DNA of 64,000 nucleotides from Jacaranda mimosifolia (GCA_018894105.1 CM032131.1:1142501-1206500), one strand, 5' to 3'; positions 23,436 to 37,300 are shown, numbered from the stretch's first letter. The notes: a model not told the origin generated them from the letters alone. Numbers and translations: made by a program.

Positions 23436-24240
23436 TCATTGTGGAGGTTGAAATAATCTCCGTGACATGGCCTTTCTATGAAAGTGGCCGTATTTCTTAA
23501 ACCTTTTCATGGCTTCTATCTCGGTCAACTTCCTGGGTTTCTTGAAGAGGTTGTCATGTTGGATAGCAAACAATACTTTCTTTCTTGCAGCATTGAACTG
23601 AGAGTAGTTGTGGAAACATTTGATCAGAGAGATCCCGATCAAATGTCTTGTAGCATCTTTCTCTTTGGCCTTTTTCTTTTCGGCATTAGGGTTGCCATAC
23701 TTGAACTTATTCATATCTTCTTGAGTCATATACCTCTCTGCGAGGTCGAGAAATTCTTCCATGATTGTTGGTCGTTCCCTGACCAAAGCATTAGCGCACT
23801 CTTTATGTCAAAGGCCCAGGAAGAGCACATCAATCAAAAATTCAATCTATGGGCTGTTGATCTTTAGAACTTCAGTGTTGAACCTAGTGAAAAAATCATG
23901 GAGTAACTATCCCTCACTCTGTTTGACAGTGTGCAAATAGGTATGGGGAGCTTTGCCTTCTTCCGACTAGCAAATTGGTGAAGAAACTTGTCACATAGCT
24001 GGTCGTAGGAGTAGATTAATGCCAGTTACAACTTCATGAACCAATTGAGCTAATTCCTTGGAATGTGATAACTAGCACCTTATTGGATGTACTCATTATG
24101 CCCATGAAGCTGGATCATGTGCTCGAACTGTAGTAGATACTCATTCAGGTCCATCGATCCATCATATTTAGGCAACCCAGTTAGAACTTTGGCATCGACA
24201 ATGATTCACTCATCGACTATCTTATGTATGAATAGTGACT
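23436..24240 (-). pseudogene. Tat gag remnant
   Basis: On the minus strand from about 24240, the sequence reads LPKYDGSMDLNEYLLQFEHM, then SYDQLCDKFLHQFAS, the core pattern of the plant retrotransposon Gag family. It continues at 23786-23436 with ERPTIMEEFLDLAERYMTQE, followed by a lysine-rich stretch. Several stops interrupt it. It lies between the 5' LTR leader and protease, as expected. Confidence 0.75.
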
Positions 24241-24835
24241 TTCTTTCTCGACGAGAATGAGGAGTGCCATCATAATGTGGGTTTCTCTTCGAAATTTCTT
24301 TGAGTCACCAGTTCAACTGCTGCAATTGATAGGAAACTTTTTCCTAGTCCTCCCGATCGGCCTGAGTTATGTTCCTGTTTATCTAAGGCTTTTCATGCTC
24401 GACCCTATCGCGCTGCAAGGTTTGAGGGTCGAGTGCCATGATCCACGAAATATGCAACTTTTTCTTAAGGGTATTATCAGGCTTCTTCCCTTGGGAATCG
24501 CCCGAGACTGTCTTCTCATCGAGTGGATAGTTGCTTGGCCTCCGATTGACCTCTCTCCTCCCTAGGGAGCCTCTCTTTGCACTAAGTGGGTTGAGAAGTG
24601 GCATTAGCAACTAGTCCTGGCTGATTCTGATGCTTACTGAGGGTAACTGATAGTTGAGCAAAAATTTGAGCAGATATCTACTTACTTATTAGCTATATGA
24701 GTTGAGGCATGGTCAAGGTAACCATTTGTTCTGGCTGGGTGCTGGGTCCTGCCACATCAAGTTCCTGTTGGGGTCAAGGATGAGGGGTTGGGTCGCCTAA
24801 TGTTAACCATTTTTCTTGATCGCGGACTTAATTTC

Positions 24836-24852
24836 CCACAGATTGTGCCAAA
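24836..24852 (-). other. Primer binding site of the Tat element
   Basis: Adjacent to the right LTR, the minus strand reads TTTGGCACAATCTGTGG. The position is that of a primer site. The matching tRNA is not identified with confidence. Confidence 0.5.
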
Positions 24853-25648
24853 TGATGAGGGTATGAATCATTTAATGGGTGTATTGGGCTTAGATCCAGT
24901 TCAATCAACTAGGTGGAGGTCGAAGAGAGCGTTTTTTATGTAACGGGGTTGAGTCCTATGATCAGTAGCAAACGTTAGGCTAGCTGATGTGCCCTCAGCT
25001 AAGGCACTTTGACGCTCAAGTCAATATATCGACTAGAAAATAGAGCAATAGAGTGAGGGCTTTAGAATTATATATAGCATACCTTGCTGAAGGCTGGCAG
25101 TAGGGTATTTACAGCCTTCCTGAGGTGATTGATATGACTATGGTGCCTTTGTTAAGCAAGAAAGGCTCTTGTCCTTACTTGAGGGATTTACAGTCTTCTT
25201 TTGCTTGTGTACTATTTTAGGTGGCGCAGCTTAGGACAAGGTGGTACACTGGTGGCGCGTACTAGCCTAGCGCCACTGAAAAAGGGGTAGTACTATGGTG
25301 GCATGCACCATTAATGTGGGGGCACCCTCCTAGTAGAGCATTTAATGCGGCTAAAAGATTGTCGCATAAGCTCGACCTCCTAAGTTTAAGTGAATAAACC
25401 TAGCCGACTCTGGTCGACAAAGTGTAACCCTATCAGGCTCAAGCCTTCCTAGCTGACTGTTGAATTAAGCATCTCCAGCAATGGTCGACCACAGCCTGGT
25501 CGACAGGGCAAAAGCTTAATAGTGCGGTCGATATATGTCCGGTCGATAATGTGGTCAGCCCACAACAGGTTGGGCCCACTGGGTACTTGGGCCACTTCTG
25601 TCATGGTGGAGTGTAGTTGGGTTGGGTCAGTTGGGCTATCCCATATCA
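24853..25648 (-). repeat. 5' LTR of the Tat element
   Basis: It is 796 bp long, begins TGATGAGGGTATGAATC and ends CCCATATCA on the plus strand. It aligns with 14502-15294 but with many substitutions, which indicates an old insertion. Confidence 0.9.
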
Positions 25649-25653
25649 ATAAA

Positions 25654-26456
25654 GAGTACTTATCCAAATTCCTTTTACCTTTCTTACTTTCTTTATGTTT
25701 TATATTTGTTATAATGTTTAATAACCACAGAATTTTTCTTGATTTTTGTAGACATAAAATTTAACAATATAAGTTAAATAACAAAATGAAAGGAATAAAA
25801 AATTCAATGAAATATCATATAGAAAATAAAGACAAAAAATGCCATGCCCCGAATCCAAGACACAACACAGCGGTACTCCCAATCCAAAGGACTCAAAAAC
25901 ACCAAGCCTAGAAATTAAGAAAACATACTAAAATCCATAAAATGTTATTGAAAAATTGCAAAAATCATCACAATCGAGAATAACTCAAATACTTATCTTT
26001 GAAATTAAACCTAACTATTAGAAATTAAAAAAAAATAAAAAATCTTAGCAATCAACTAGGAATCGAAACAAAGAACAAGAATAACCTAAAGCTGAAATAT
26101 AGATTTCTCGTCACATCTCCAAAAATGTTCGTCTTCCTCGCCCTAGACTAAGTTATTTGTAAAATGGTGAATCAATATTTTATGAGTGACACTTTGCCCA
26201 GTAAATAAATTTTCCTTGATCATGTAAAAATATCAAAAAATTATGTAAAATTATTGAGGAGAAAAATATTCGCTTTCATTTAAAAAAAGAAAATAACAAT
26301 TAGATACAAAAATCAAGAATCATCTTATCAGAATAATTTTAGGACACACTTTCATAGTAATTCAAAACAAAAATTACAAAATTTATCAAAAAATTTCAAT
26401 TCATCAATTAACCATGCTCATGAACATTCGGGATTCTAATAGGTTAATTTGATCAA
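25654..26456. other. AT-rich repeat continuation and spacer
   Basis: The first ~140 bp continue the repeat copy interrupted by the Tat element and match 32566-32745, for example ATATAAGTTAAATAA. The rest is AT-rich with no recognised feature. Confidence 0.5.
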
Positions 26457-26655
26457 GATCTTAACTATAAAACCATTAAGTAACTTCAGAGTTCTTAAAT
26501 ACGACGCCATTAAATGGTTTCAGAAATCTTAACGACAATGTTGTTAAGTGGTTTCAGAGATCTTAACTATGGCACTGTTAAGAGGTTTTAGAGATTTTAA
26601 CTATGATGCCGTTAAGAGGTTTCAGAGATCTTAACTACAGTGCCATTAAGAGGCA
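26457..26655. repeat. 34-bp minisatellite, about 6 copies
   Basis: GGTTTCAGAGATCTTAACTA and its variants start at 26516, 26550, 26584 and 26618, exactly 34 bp apart. More diverged units precede them from about 26457. Each unit ends GTTAAGA or ATTAAGA. Confidence 0.88.
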
Positions 26656-29600
26656 TTATTTAACGCCCCAATTTTTTGGAATGATAAATCAAGAAAATAA
26701 TGAAGGCTCTAATAAATAAAACCGAGACTAACAAGATGGGAAAAATAAAGAGTTGACCTTAAATTAAAATAAGCTAAACTGATTAGGGCTTGAATATAAT
26801 TATTAAGACTCAAAAGACTACATTAAAAATAAAGCAGGGACCTAATTGCTCAAAAATTTAAATGTTAGGGGTTGAAAAGATGAAAATTGAAAGCGATGGC
26901 AAAGATTGAGGGTCGATTTGAGATTTAGAAAAATTGAAAATATAAAAGAAACCACCCTACATTTCTTCAAATTCTTGGTTAGAAGCCCAAACCACTGTTC
27001 CACCACACCTCAACTAATTGTGACCAACACTTAAAAGTGAATTGATCATCACCTTTCCCACAATGAAAGGAACACATTGGTACCAATTTTATCGTGAAAT
27101 AATTAGTGAGTCGTCGAAAAATTATGGCTAAACAGGGCGTGTGATGATTGTCGTTCTGGCGAGTAAGCTCAGGGTGATGGGTGGATTTTGACGGGTTAGG
27201 GAGAATAATACAATGGTACCTTCAATTTCAGAATTAGGCAACTGAAATAAGAGTAATTGAAGAAAAAAAGTAACTACGGCATTGGTGGTGCTGCGGCAAT
27301 CTTGGCCAAATTAACCGACAAGACAGCGACAAAACAAGAAATTGAATGAAGGCTTTTCCTTGGTTTGTCGAGATGCACACCTTGGTGTAAGCAGCTTCCA
27401 GGTCTGGTGACTGTGCATGACAGCATGGTGGCTGGTGCAATGGCGGTCCGACGGTAGTCGACGCTGGCAGTTGACTGTGTTCAGAATTCAGTTTAGGTTT
27501 TACTTGGAACATTTTCAAGCTTTGGTTTGGGCCTTAATCTAGTCTAATTGGATAAAACTTTCTAAATCAAATTCTTATTCCGTTAATTTCCTAAATTTTA
27601 AGCAATTCAAATTATATGTTTAAAGCATATTGGTCTCAAATAAAATTAGGTATTTCAAATGTAAGAGTTGAATTTGAAACTATAAAAATTAAAAATGCTA
27701 CTCGGATAATTACAAATTGAATAATTGAATCAGATATGTTTGAGAAATTTCATAATTTAAGTCTTGGCTCAATATATAGTACGATTGGACTTAATATAAT
27801 TTTATAGATTCGATAACTCAATTGTGGAGATAAGGACTAATTTTAGAATTGAGCCAAGTGAATGAGAAAACCTTGTATAAAGTAAGGTCTGTAAAGAGTT
27901 TGATAAATTAATTGAGTACTTTTAGAGATTCAAAATAACTATTAAATTTATGTTGATCAACCAAAATAAGTGGTTGGATTTTCAATTTGAAGTATAAGAT
28001 AGGTTTGGATGATGTTATAGAATGAAATAATTACTAATTAGACACTTAATTATATTATAAAGCTAAGAGTTCGACATATTTAAATGCCCTAATACTTAGA
28101 ATTTATAGGAAGTATGAAGGCATTGAAGAAGAATGAGACACCAAAGTTATGAAGCATGATTAATTTGAAATCATCTTATACCATGTATCAGGATTAGGTA
28201 ATAAAAGCATGGATTATTGAGCATGGGTAGTGAACGAATCTGACCTTGAGGTTTAGGTAATATAGGAGAAGAAGCTATTATATCTAAGTACTTCAATACT
28301 AAAGTTAAAATAGCAAGGGAGTTTGTGAAGGGATAAATGAGTTAATATAATTAAAGTATTCAAATAATAACCGTAGTTACCATTAATAAATGTTGCATTG
28401 TAGTTCCAATACTTATACCCGTACTTTAATTGAAACTAGGTGGTGAGGATGTGGACATTTCTATCAAGTAAAGGACTCCTTACGTGGCTGTCAAGACATA
28501 AGGTGAGGTTATATTCATATTCAAGCCTTCTTGCTGGGAAAAAGGATATATATACTGCTGTTGTGATCATTAGATTACTTGTTTGTATCTCTTTTTGTTT
28601 GTACTATCCATTATGGCATGGTGCGTTCTTTGAAATTTATTATCCATTCTCTTATTTGGTTCAAATCGTGTTATTCGAGTCACTGTGTCAAGATCTAAAA
28701 GTCCGTTGATTATCTGTGTTTTTAGCTTTGCTAGCCAAATTCTAAAAGTGATTTTGGTACCGTTTTTAGATATTATTGATATGGTCTTCCCGACCAATAT
28801 GTTTATATGAATCAAATCAAACTACTTCATGTTCTGATTTGTCATGGCCAGTTTGTTTGAAATTTGCTTATGCTATTGGTATTATGTTATGTTACCCTTG
28901 GGGATGTCCTTGGAAAGTTTGTTAACCAAGGGGACGTCGTGAGAAGTTGGGCCCCGATAAAGGGATCAAAAAGACGACCAGGCGGAACGGACAGCAGTAA
29001 CTGGTCTTCTGACTAATACCTACTGTGATCCTGACTCGTAGGTAGTTGGAGTTAGCCATCTACGAGTGGCGCGATCGGCATGTAGCCGACCATGCCATAT
29101 GTATGTGTGTTTTGTTATCCTGAGCTGATCACTCAAAATTGGAGAAACAAAGAACTTATTTTGATATTTGGGGAGTCATAAGGTTGGAATTACCTACATT
29201 CCGTTTAGCTTATTGAAAATTTGACTTCTGTCTTATTAACATTTGAAAATTTGTATCTTAGTTATTTGTGAATAACATGTTTAATCTCATCTTCCGCCAT
29301 TGTCTCATTTTGTGAACTTTGGTTTATTCAATTACTTTTACCGTATTTGGCTTATCTTGGCTCCACCAAAACGCTTAATAGTTTCTTCTCATTTTAGTCG
29401 TAAATTAGCTGTAATTAACCTCACTAAGTCATTAGGATTTACACCTCTTGCATTTTCTTGATTCCTTTTTTCCTAGATAGGAACTGAAAAGCAGTTGTTG
29501 TATCATTGGTGGTTGTAGCTAAAATATATAACTTTTGTGAGCAGGTAGCTAGTTGTACATAAATACATGACTTGTTATGTTGTCTTAGGAATATTAAGTT

Positions 29601-29877
29601 TGAATTCAGCTAGTTTTGATGTAAATATTGTGCAAACATATAGGTCTGTAGTATTAGTTATTGTTGTGGTGATGGTGGTCTTGGGGAATGTTTTATAGCA
29701 GTGTGTAATAGTAATTTGGATAAGTAGTATTTGAGTTGTTATGAATTTATTTAAGTTGAAAATTTTGGGGATGCATAATTTGTTTTAAATTTTTGTGAAC
29801 ACAATCAAAATAGCACCTCGGGCCAAAGCAGGCACCTTCCGAATGGGGGCACTACGCTTTAGAGATGTTTCACTATT
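26656..29877 (+). repeat. Possible old LTR or solo LTR of a large gypsy element
   Basis: The stretch opens with TTAACGCCCCAATTTTTTGG, which resembles the TGTAACGCCCC start of some plant gypsy LTRs. It then has phrases common in those LTRs, such as GGGACCTAATTGC-like sequence near 26838, a GC-rich block at 28900-29100 and a GGGGGC block near 29850. No matching second LTR, target duplication or ORF was found, so the ends and identity are uncertain. Confidence 0.3.
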
Positions 29878-32800
29878 GTAATCCTATAGCACAGTTACAA
29901 AACTCATTCCTATCAATAGTTTCTCGATTATTTAGATTGTAGAGCATTTTTATTATTTTTATTTCAACAGAGAACACAAAATACTAAGTTTCATGTGAGG
30001 TTCAGAAATATCTTGTTTGATATGCTCAAATCCTTAAAAAAAAGTTTTATGCATGCAATAAGTCTTTAAATATTTACAGACGGAATAATTTCTACAACAA
30101 ATAAACGATTAGGTTTAAAAATTCAATTCATTATATGCAAAATTCCCTATTTCCATGTAGAAATCATTCATGCGGAAAAATATTTTCAACGGAAAGAAAA
30201 AAGAAATTTACTTACTATTTCATGCAATCTATCAGTTAAGCATTCTCAACCAATTTTATGCCAGAAACAATAACATGTCAATACCCAAATCGAGATTTTC
30301 TATGAATTTCTAAAGTACAATAGGAAAATTTTGATATTTTCTCACCTCTGGGAATTAGGCTTCTCTTCTAAGGTATGCATATATACTTCTTGGGTGAGTA
30401 TTTTAGATAGACTATAATCTTTATTTTATTGAGATAAGAAGATAACTCAAATCCTAACTCCCTCATATTTGATTAGTCTCAATCCCAAACAAAGATAACT
30501 CATATCTAATTAGTAATTATCATGGGAAGATAATTTAAAATCCTAACCTTATCATGATTGGATAGTTACTGAAATTTCTAAAATCCTAACTTTGTCAAGA
30601 TTGGATAGTTATTAAAATTCCTAAGCTCATAATGAACATTTATCCAAAATCCTATCTTCTCATGATTTAATTATTTTAGATTTTGACTAGCTATTATCAA
30701 GTTAGTAATAAGAAAAATATGGATTATTTATAATGAATTTCTGCATTAAAATATAGCGGCACAAAAAATGAGGTTCTAAGGTTTCATATCACATATATTT
30801 ATATGGTTTTAGCAAGCCCAAAATACCAGATACCTCGTGGGGGTAAACCTTATCTAAATAGAGCTTTATAGTGATGGGAAGACCTCCAAAAATTATGCCC
30901 TTTTGATCAATATGGACCCAGACCTAAAATAAACATAATTATAATTTATGAGCTTATTTTGTATTAACTGTGGGATTATTAATAACTTAAAATAAATTAA
31001 ATAGATTGGGTTGATTAATACATCTAAGTCACTAACAATATATGGACCATGAGATTAACATTTCTTTCATCCTAAAAAAATAATCAAGGCTATATCATAT
31101 TGCTAATTTCTTTATTAAAAAAAAAAAACAATTTTTCAGACATATTTTGTCCACTTCTTCACGTACGATTCATATAATTATGGCCTAATTTAGATAACCT
31201 TAAATGCAAGACTAATTTATACCTCCAAAAATGCCATTCATGGTAACTAGCTTAATCATTAACATAAAACTCAATAAATGAATTTTTCATCAAATAATTG
31301 ACTTGATAAATTTTACATCTTCAATCATCACCAAGCATCCTAAGAATATTATTAAAATCTAAAATATATGTCCTTGAAATTGCAAATAAAATCAAGGTGA
31401 GTATCTGAAAAAGGATCCTTAATAACTTCAAAAAGAATTTAATTTATATCCCATATTTACTTTCTGTTAAATCCCTTAAATGTTGATTGCGTCTCAAATT
31501 CTAAGAGAAGCTAGAGCAACCCAAGAATATCAGTGAAAAATTAAATCAACGAATATCACTCTATTATTCTTAAGATCTAATATCATATCTATATATACTA
31601 TAATAATTCATATAAAGACTCAAGGTTTTACAAAAAGTATTTTTCAATAAATAAATATATATATAAGTTCAATGAAATATTTATGTAAACTAAATAAGAT
31701 TTTGATAACTTCTTCATAAGATACTAAATAACTTATATTTGCTTTAACTATTAAAAATAGTTTTTGGTACCTTGACACTATGAAAAACAACTATAAGAAG
31801 TAAATACATTCAAATTATTCAATAATTTTGAGCTTAAAAAATTATATTTGCATATATCGTGCATATATATTTATTTGTATATTTTTGCTTAAACATTTAT
31901 TTGTATATTTATGTGAATTATTTATTAGGTTATTTTATTACTAGCTAAACAAATTATAAATGTATTAAAAAGTAACTTTTAAATATTTTTTTTAGGTCAT
32001 ATAAATATTAAAATAATAATATTAATTAGTATTCATAAATATATTTTAATAAAAAAATATAATTATGAGGGTCCCATAAGCATAACGGGCTCAAGTCCGC
32101 CAAGTACTTAACTAGTATAAATACCATCCTTCACAATTAAAAAAGGCATCTAACCCTTTATTTTTTAACTCGAACACTGTCTCTGTGCGAGCATGTTCCT
32201 TAAACATAAACCCATCACAAAACGGTTTTTAAAAAAGACTTTGGACCCAATTCCATGTAACATCTAATCATGTATATCGGGCATTGTCACTATGCTGACA
32301 TGTTCTTGAAGTAGAAATCTACCATTCCACAATTCTTGAAAGAATATTAGACCGAATTCCACACAACATCAATTATGTAACAGCAAAAATTTCAATATGT
32401 AACCAAAAATTTGGTTACTCACTTTTTCGTCACAATGGAATTTTTTTTTTCCTCCAAGATTTTACTTTCAACTTCCTCCTAAATTAGTCCCTCCAATAAC
32501 TTTTACATCTAATTAATTTACTTTAAAAAATTGCACTTCAATTTCTCCTTTATAATATATTTTTATTTTTTTTTTCAAATAAAGTAGCATCCTTATCTAT
32601 TTTTTTTATCTTTATTAATTCCTTTTTTTTTTTCTTTATAATCTAATATTAAACAATTGTACAATTTTTCTTTATTTTTGTAAACATTAAATTCATAAAC
32701 ATTAAAAATATAAGTTAAATAAGAAAAATAAAGGAAACAAAAGATATACATGAAAAACATAGATGAAAAATATTGTACGAAAAAATTAAAATGTATATGA

Positions 32801-33303
32801 AAATATATTTGAAAAATATAGAATCCAATGAAATATTTATGATTTTATGTAAACAAATTAAATAAACTTTTATTTCTTTTTTTTTCCTTCTATTTTGTTA
32901 AAATTGTTTCAAAAATTAAAAATTAGGGACCATCAAAAAATACAAACCAAAATGCATTATTTATCATATTTTTATTTAAAATAAAAAATATATACATTTA
33001 ATTTCTTAGGAATTGTTCGTACAAAATAAGAAACAAAAAATGAAGGTTAAATTATGAAGAGAAGAAAAAAGTGAAAGGAGCAATTAAATATTTATTTAAA
33101 TTAATTTTTTTGTATTTTTTAATTCTTAACTTTTAATTTTATTTTTTAATTAGATAATATAGAATATATCAAAAGAATTAAAGGAAATAATAGCAAAACA
33201 AGGATATTAACTATATAAAATCTTCTTAGTTTTTAGTTAAAGTTTCTTACAATGATGATGACTAGCTTTCACTAACTCAAAGACCTAACCGCACAAGCTA
33301 TTG
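29878..33303. other. Gene-free AT-rich region
   Basis: No coding exon or RNA gene is recognised in 3.4 kb. About 32170-32370 contains two diverged ~120-bp copies in tandem, with TTCCATGTAACATC and TTCCACACAACATC as matching ends. The part 32385-33000 holds the repeat family described separately. Confidence 0.5.
32385..32745 (+). repeat. AT-rich repeat copy lacking the Tat insertion
   Basis: This copy matches the sequences on both sides of the Tat element. The left part matches about 13890-14140. The part from CAAATAAAGTAGCATCC matches the join at 14140/25649 (TATAAA, then GAGTACTTATCC). The following part, with ATATAAGTTAAATAAG, matches 25700-25790. It is a second, diverged member of the same repeat family. 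Confidence 0.6.
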
Positions 33304-33313
33304 TTTTGTCAAT

Positions 33314-33415
33314 GGGAGAATTGCATATATCCCCCCCATGAAAATTCAAAATAGCATATTACCCCTGTAAAATAATAAATGGCTAGAAACATCTCATATT
33401 TTAATAACAATGAGG
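33314..33415 (+). repeat. Left terminal inverted repeat of the MULE
   Basis: About 100 bp pair with 39911-40012 in reverse complement with few mismatches. In this superfamily the inverted repeats carry the promoters of the element's genes. Confidence 0.9.
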
Positions 33416-34394
33416 TCACGTGCCCCACCTATTAGTTTACAACTATTTTTACCCTGTGAGGACAATAATACCCTTACATATAATACATTTGGTCAATGTT
33501 TATTTCCAGACAAATTTCCTCACATTACTTCAATTCTTCCCCAATTCTCTCTACTCCTGTCGAGAAAGAAGATTCAAAAAGCCCCAAATCAAGAACCCTA
33601 GCTTTCATAGAATAAAAAAACATTACTTCCATTTCGATTAAGTTGGTATTTCTTCGTTAGCAAGAATAAAGGAGTGGAGATTCGATTTAGCAGAACGAAG
33701 GAAATAGAGCAGGAAACAGTATAATAGAGCTAAAGCACGAGAGTTATAGGTAATGCCTTGTTCTTTTTCGTTTATTTATGTTTCTATGGTTAAGTATGTG
33801 TAATGTATGTTTAGTTTATACCTATATATTTTAAGTAACCACAATGTGCTTTGGGTGTTGGGCTATTGTTTTGATTGGGTAATATTGTGGGACATACGTT
33901 ATCAGTTTAACGTTTTGTCATTCTTTTTTGTTTAATACTTTGTAATGCAAGTGGATTTGAATGGAAAAGTTTGTTGTGATCCCATGTCTAGTAGTGAAAG
34001 GTTATTGGCTTCATCAGGAAAGCATACATGTTTGACTGAAATGGATATGATGATGTGTTAGTTTATTAACACATAATAAAAGGTCCCATGTTTGAGTCAA
34101 AAGACCTAAATGGTCCCCTAATAGTGTTTATTTATACGTTGTAAGTGGGTTCTATGTTTGTTGTTTATGTTTATTAATCTGTTTTAAGTGGTCCCTTGTG
34201 ATGGAGTTAATTTTCTTTTGTTGTTGGTTGATCTAATGCTTATTTTACACCTATTGGTACTTGTCTTATTTAATTAGGATGTTATGCTTATTTTACGCAT
34301 TGGTTTAGTGAATGTTGTCATTTATATGTTATCGTGTCAGTATGTCATTTTGTCATTTTGGTAACATGATTTATTTAATTTTTATAGATCATTA

Positions 34395-37300
34395 ATGATG
34401 GAGCCATTAGTCCCCCTTACCGTATTTGTGGGGAGTAGATTAGAGAGAGCTCCTATAACTAGATATGTTGGAGGATCAAGGCATGACTATCCAAGGTTGA
34501 ATCTAGACTACCTGAACCAAGATTTCTTATATGACTGTATACTTGAACAAATGAGAAAACTGTTAATGTGGACTTTTATCATGTCATCCCAGGCATGACA
34601 ATGGAAAATGGGTTGAGTCTTTGCAGTGGAGATTCAGGAATATGTGACCTTATTCGCTACTTCAGAGGGAAGCCTAGATGTACTTTATATATAGATAACA
34701 ATCAAGCAGAGCCTTTACATGTTATTGACACTAAAGGGAATATTATCATCAATGAAGAAGCTATTAATATATTGGAGGATGACAGTTTGAGGGATGCCTT
34801 GAGGAGTAACATAATGATCTTTTGAAGGACATCAATTTCAATGATAGTTATGAAGAGACTGCAACTCAAGCCTATTCAATGAATGCAGATAGGGCACATG
34901 ATATAATAGATAAAGATTTTCATCAACAAGCAGTACAAACTGAGCAATGTTTTGAGGATGTGATGAATAAGGTAAGGAAAAAGCTGAACAACCGAGCAAT
35001 CTAGTGATGGAGTGCATCAGCAAGTTAGTGAACAAGATGAACAATCTAAGCACATTGTGCAAGATGAATACAGTCAGTATATGGAAGCTACAACTCAACA
35101 AAGTAGCTATGATTAAGGTGAATCTAGATTGAGTGATCAACTGGAGCAAAGAGATTATGAGGCTGACAATCAGGATGAATTTCTGGGTGACCAGAGCCAA
35201 GATGTAAGGCCTGGTATTGATGTGGTGGGTGGAGAGAGCCAAAATATAGAGGCTGATTTTGTTGGGGTAACTTCAGAGATGAACTATAAAGAGAATATAT
35301 AAAGGTCAAGTGTACCAAAAAGAAGATAATCAAGAAGACAGAACTCTAGTCAATAGAAATCCAAAAGGGCAACAACTAATATGGAGATTAAAGATGGAGA
35401 AGAAGATGAAAAATTCTTCTCTGACTCCGGTGGTTAGATGAAAAATATAGAAGGGTTAGATGCTGATGACATCTTCATGAGCAAACATCATCCTAAGAAA
35501 GAATTGCTTAAAAAGATGAAGAGAATGGGAAAAAAATTATCAGAAGGCAAGGGCAAAAGGGAAAAACAGACAGTTACAATAGAAGAGTATTGGTACAATG
35601 ATCCTGGAGAAGAAGATAATCTAATTAGTTTGGAGGGATCTAATGAAGACATTCCAAGATATCCATTTTTCAATGAAGGGCAAAACTTGAAATCTTTTGA
35701 ATTAACTGTAGGCTTGAAGTTCAATGGAGTTAAAGAGTACAGGGATGTACTGAGGGATTGGGGTGCAAAAAAAAGTTTATAAAGTGGTGTATGAAAAAAA
35801 TGACAGCAATAGAGTGATAGTTAAGTGTGCAAAGGGGTGTGATTGGAGGGTCCATGCTTAAAAGGTTCAAAGCTCAAATATTTTCGAAGTGAAGACCATG
35901 AAAGGAAAGCATACATGTGCTAAAGGTAGTTAGAACTCTCTTGCTAACTACAGATATTTAGCACGGAGAATTGAGAAAATTGTCAAAGATGATCCAGACA
36001 TAGGATTAACATAGCTGCAAGGGATAAATAAAAGGAAAGTTGGTCTTGAAGTGACAATTTGGAAGGTACTAAGGGCAAAAAGAACTGCAATGGATAGGTT
36101 ATGGGGTGTAGACAGCAAGGAATATGAGCTGCTATGGGATTATTGTGAGACAGTTAGGGAGAGTAATCCAAACAGCAAGCTTATACTAAGAAGGAATCAT
36201 AATTTGGATACTCCAACATTTCTGAGGATGTAATTTAGTCTATATGTAGTGAAAAAAGGGTTTTTAGCAAGTTGCAGACCACTTATTGGGCTTGATGGAT
36301 GTTTCTTGAAAACTGTATATGGTGGTCAGTTGTTGGTGGCAGTTGGGAGGGATAGCAATGATAATATATATCCCATTACAATTGTTGTTGTGGAAATTGA
36401 AAATAGGGATGCATGGATATGGTTTTTGTTTGAGTTGTTATTGGATATTGGTGGCAGGGAAGAGCTTAGGTGGACCTTTATTTCTTACAGACAAAAGGGA
36501 TTCATTGATGCTATTAATAAGCTGATGCCAAGGTGTGAACACAGATATTGTGCAAGACATCTGTATGCAAACTTTAAAATGAAGTATGGCTCTGCAGAGT
36601 TGAAGAAATTATTTTGGAAGGCTGCAAGTACAACCAATAGGGCAGAGTTTGAGGTAACCATGAAGCAAATTGAGGATGTAGATCCAAAATTGAACCTGAA
36701 TGTTGACACTGCAACAGAGTGGTTGAGGAAGATACCTCCAGTTCACTGGACAAAGATCTCACTTCTCCACAAGATGTAAGTCAGATATTCTTGTTAACAA
36801 CTTATCTGAATCATTCAATAGATACATTCTTGCAGCTAAGGATAAGCCCATTGTATCTATGTTTGAGTGGATTAGAGAAATGCTTATGACAAGATACAAG
36901 TAAAAAGATAAGGAATGAAAAAATATGGAGGATTAGCGTGCCTTAATATACTGAGGAAACTTGATAAGCTTTTCAAGATCTCAAGAAATTGTGTTCCAAG
37001 ATGGTGTGGAGATAATGAATTTGAGGTCCTCTCTCCAACAAGAAAGTATGTGGTTGTCTTGGACAAGCATACATGTACATGTGGAATGTTTCAACTTAAT
37101 GGTTACCCCTGTCCACATGCATATGCTGCCATAGCAGAGAGAAGATATAATGTTGAGGATTATGTGGATGCATATTTTAAGAAAGATATTTACTTAAGAG
37201 TGCATGACCACATGATTCATGGAGTTAGAGGTCCAAGTGACTTCATCAAGACTACTTATACTCCATTGCAACCACCACCTTTCAAGAGAAAAAGGGGAAG

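Larger units (their letters stand above)
14141..25648 (-). mobile_element. Ty3/gypsy LTR retrotransposon, Tat-type, decayed
   Basis: The element is 11.5 kb long and flanked by a 5-bp duplication, ATAAA, at 14136-14140 and 25649-25653. The LTRs are 14141-15294, enlarged by an internal duplication, and 24853-25648; both start TGATGAGGGT and end ATATCA. A polypurine tract lies inside the left LTR and a primer site inside the right LTR, so it reads on the minus strand. Gag, protease, reverse transcriptase, RNase H, a second RNase H-like domain and integrase follow from right to left. Between integrase and the 3' LTR lie a tandem array and an extra ORF in antisense. That arrangement, together with the second RNase H, marks the Tat lineage. 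All coding parts are broken. Confidence 0.9.

Noticed and set aside
28440..28709. 89-codon plus-strand frame in the gene-free region
   Set aside because: No homology, no splice context and no family motif; it lies in a likely old repeat.
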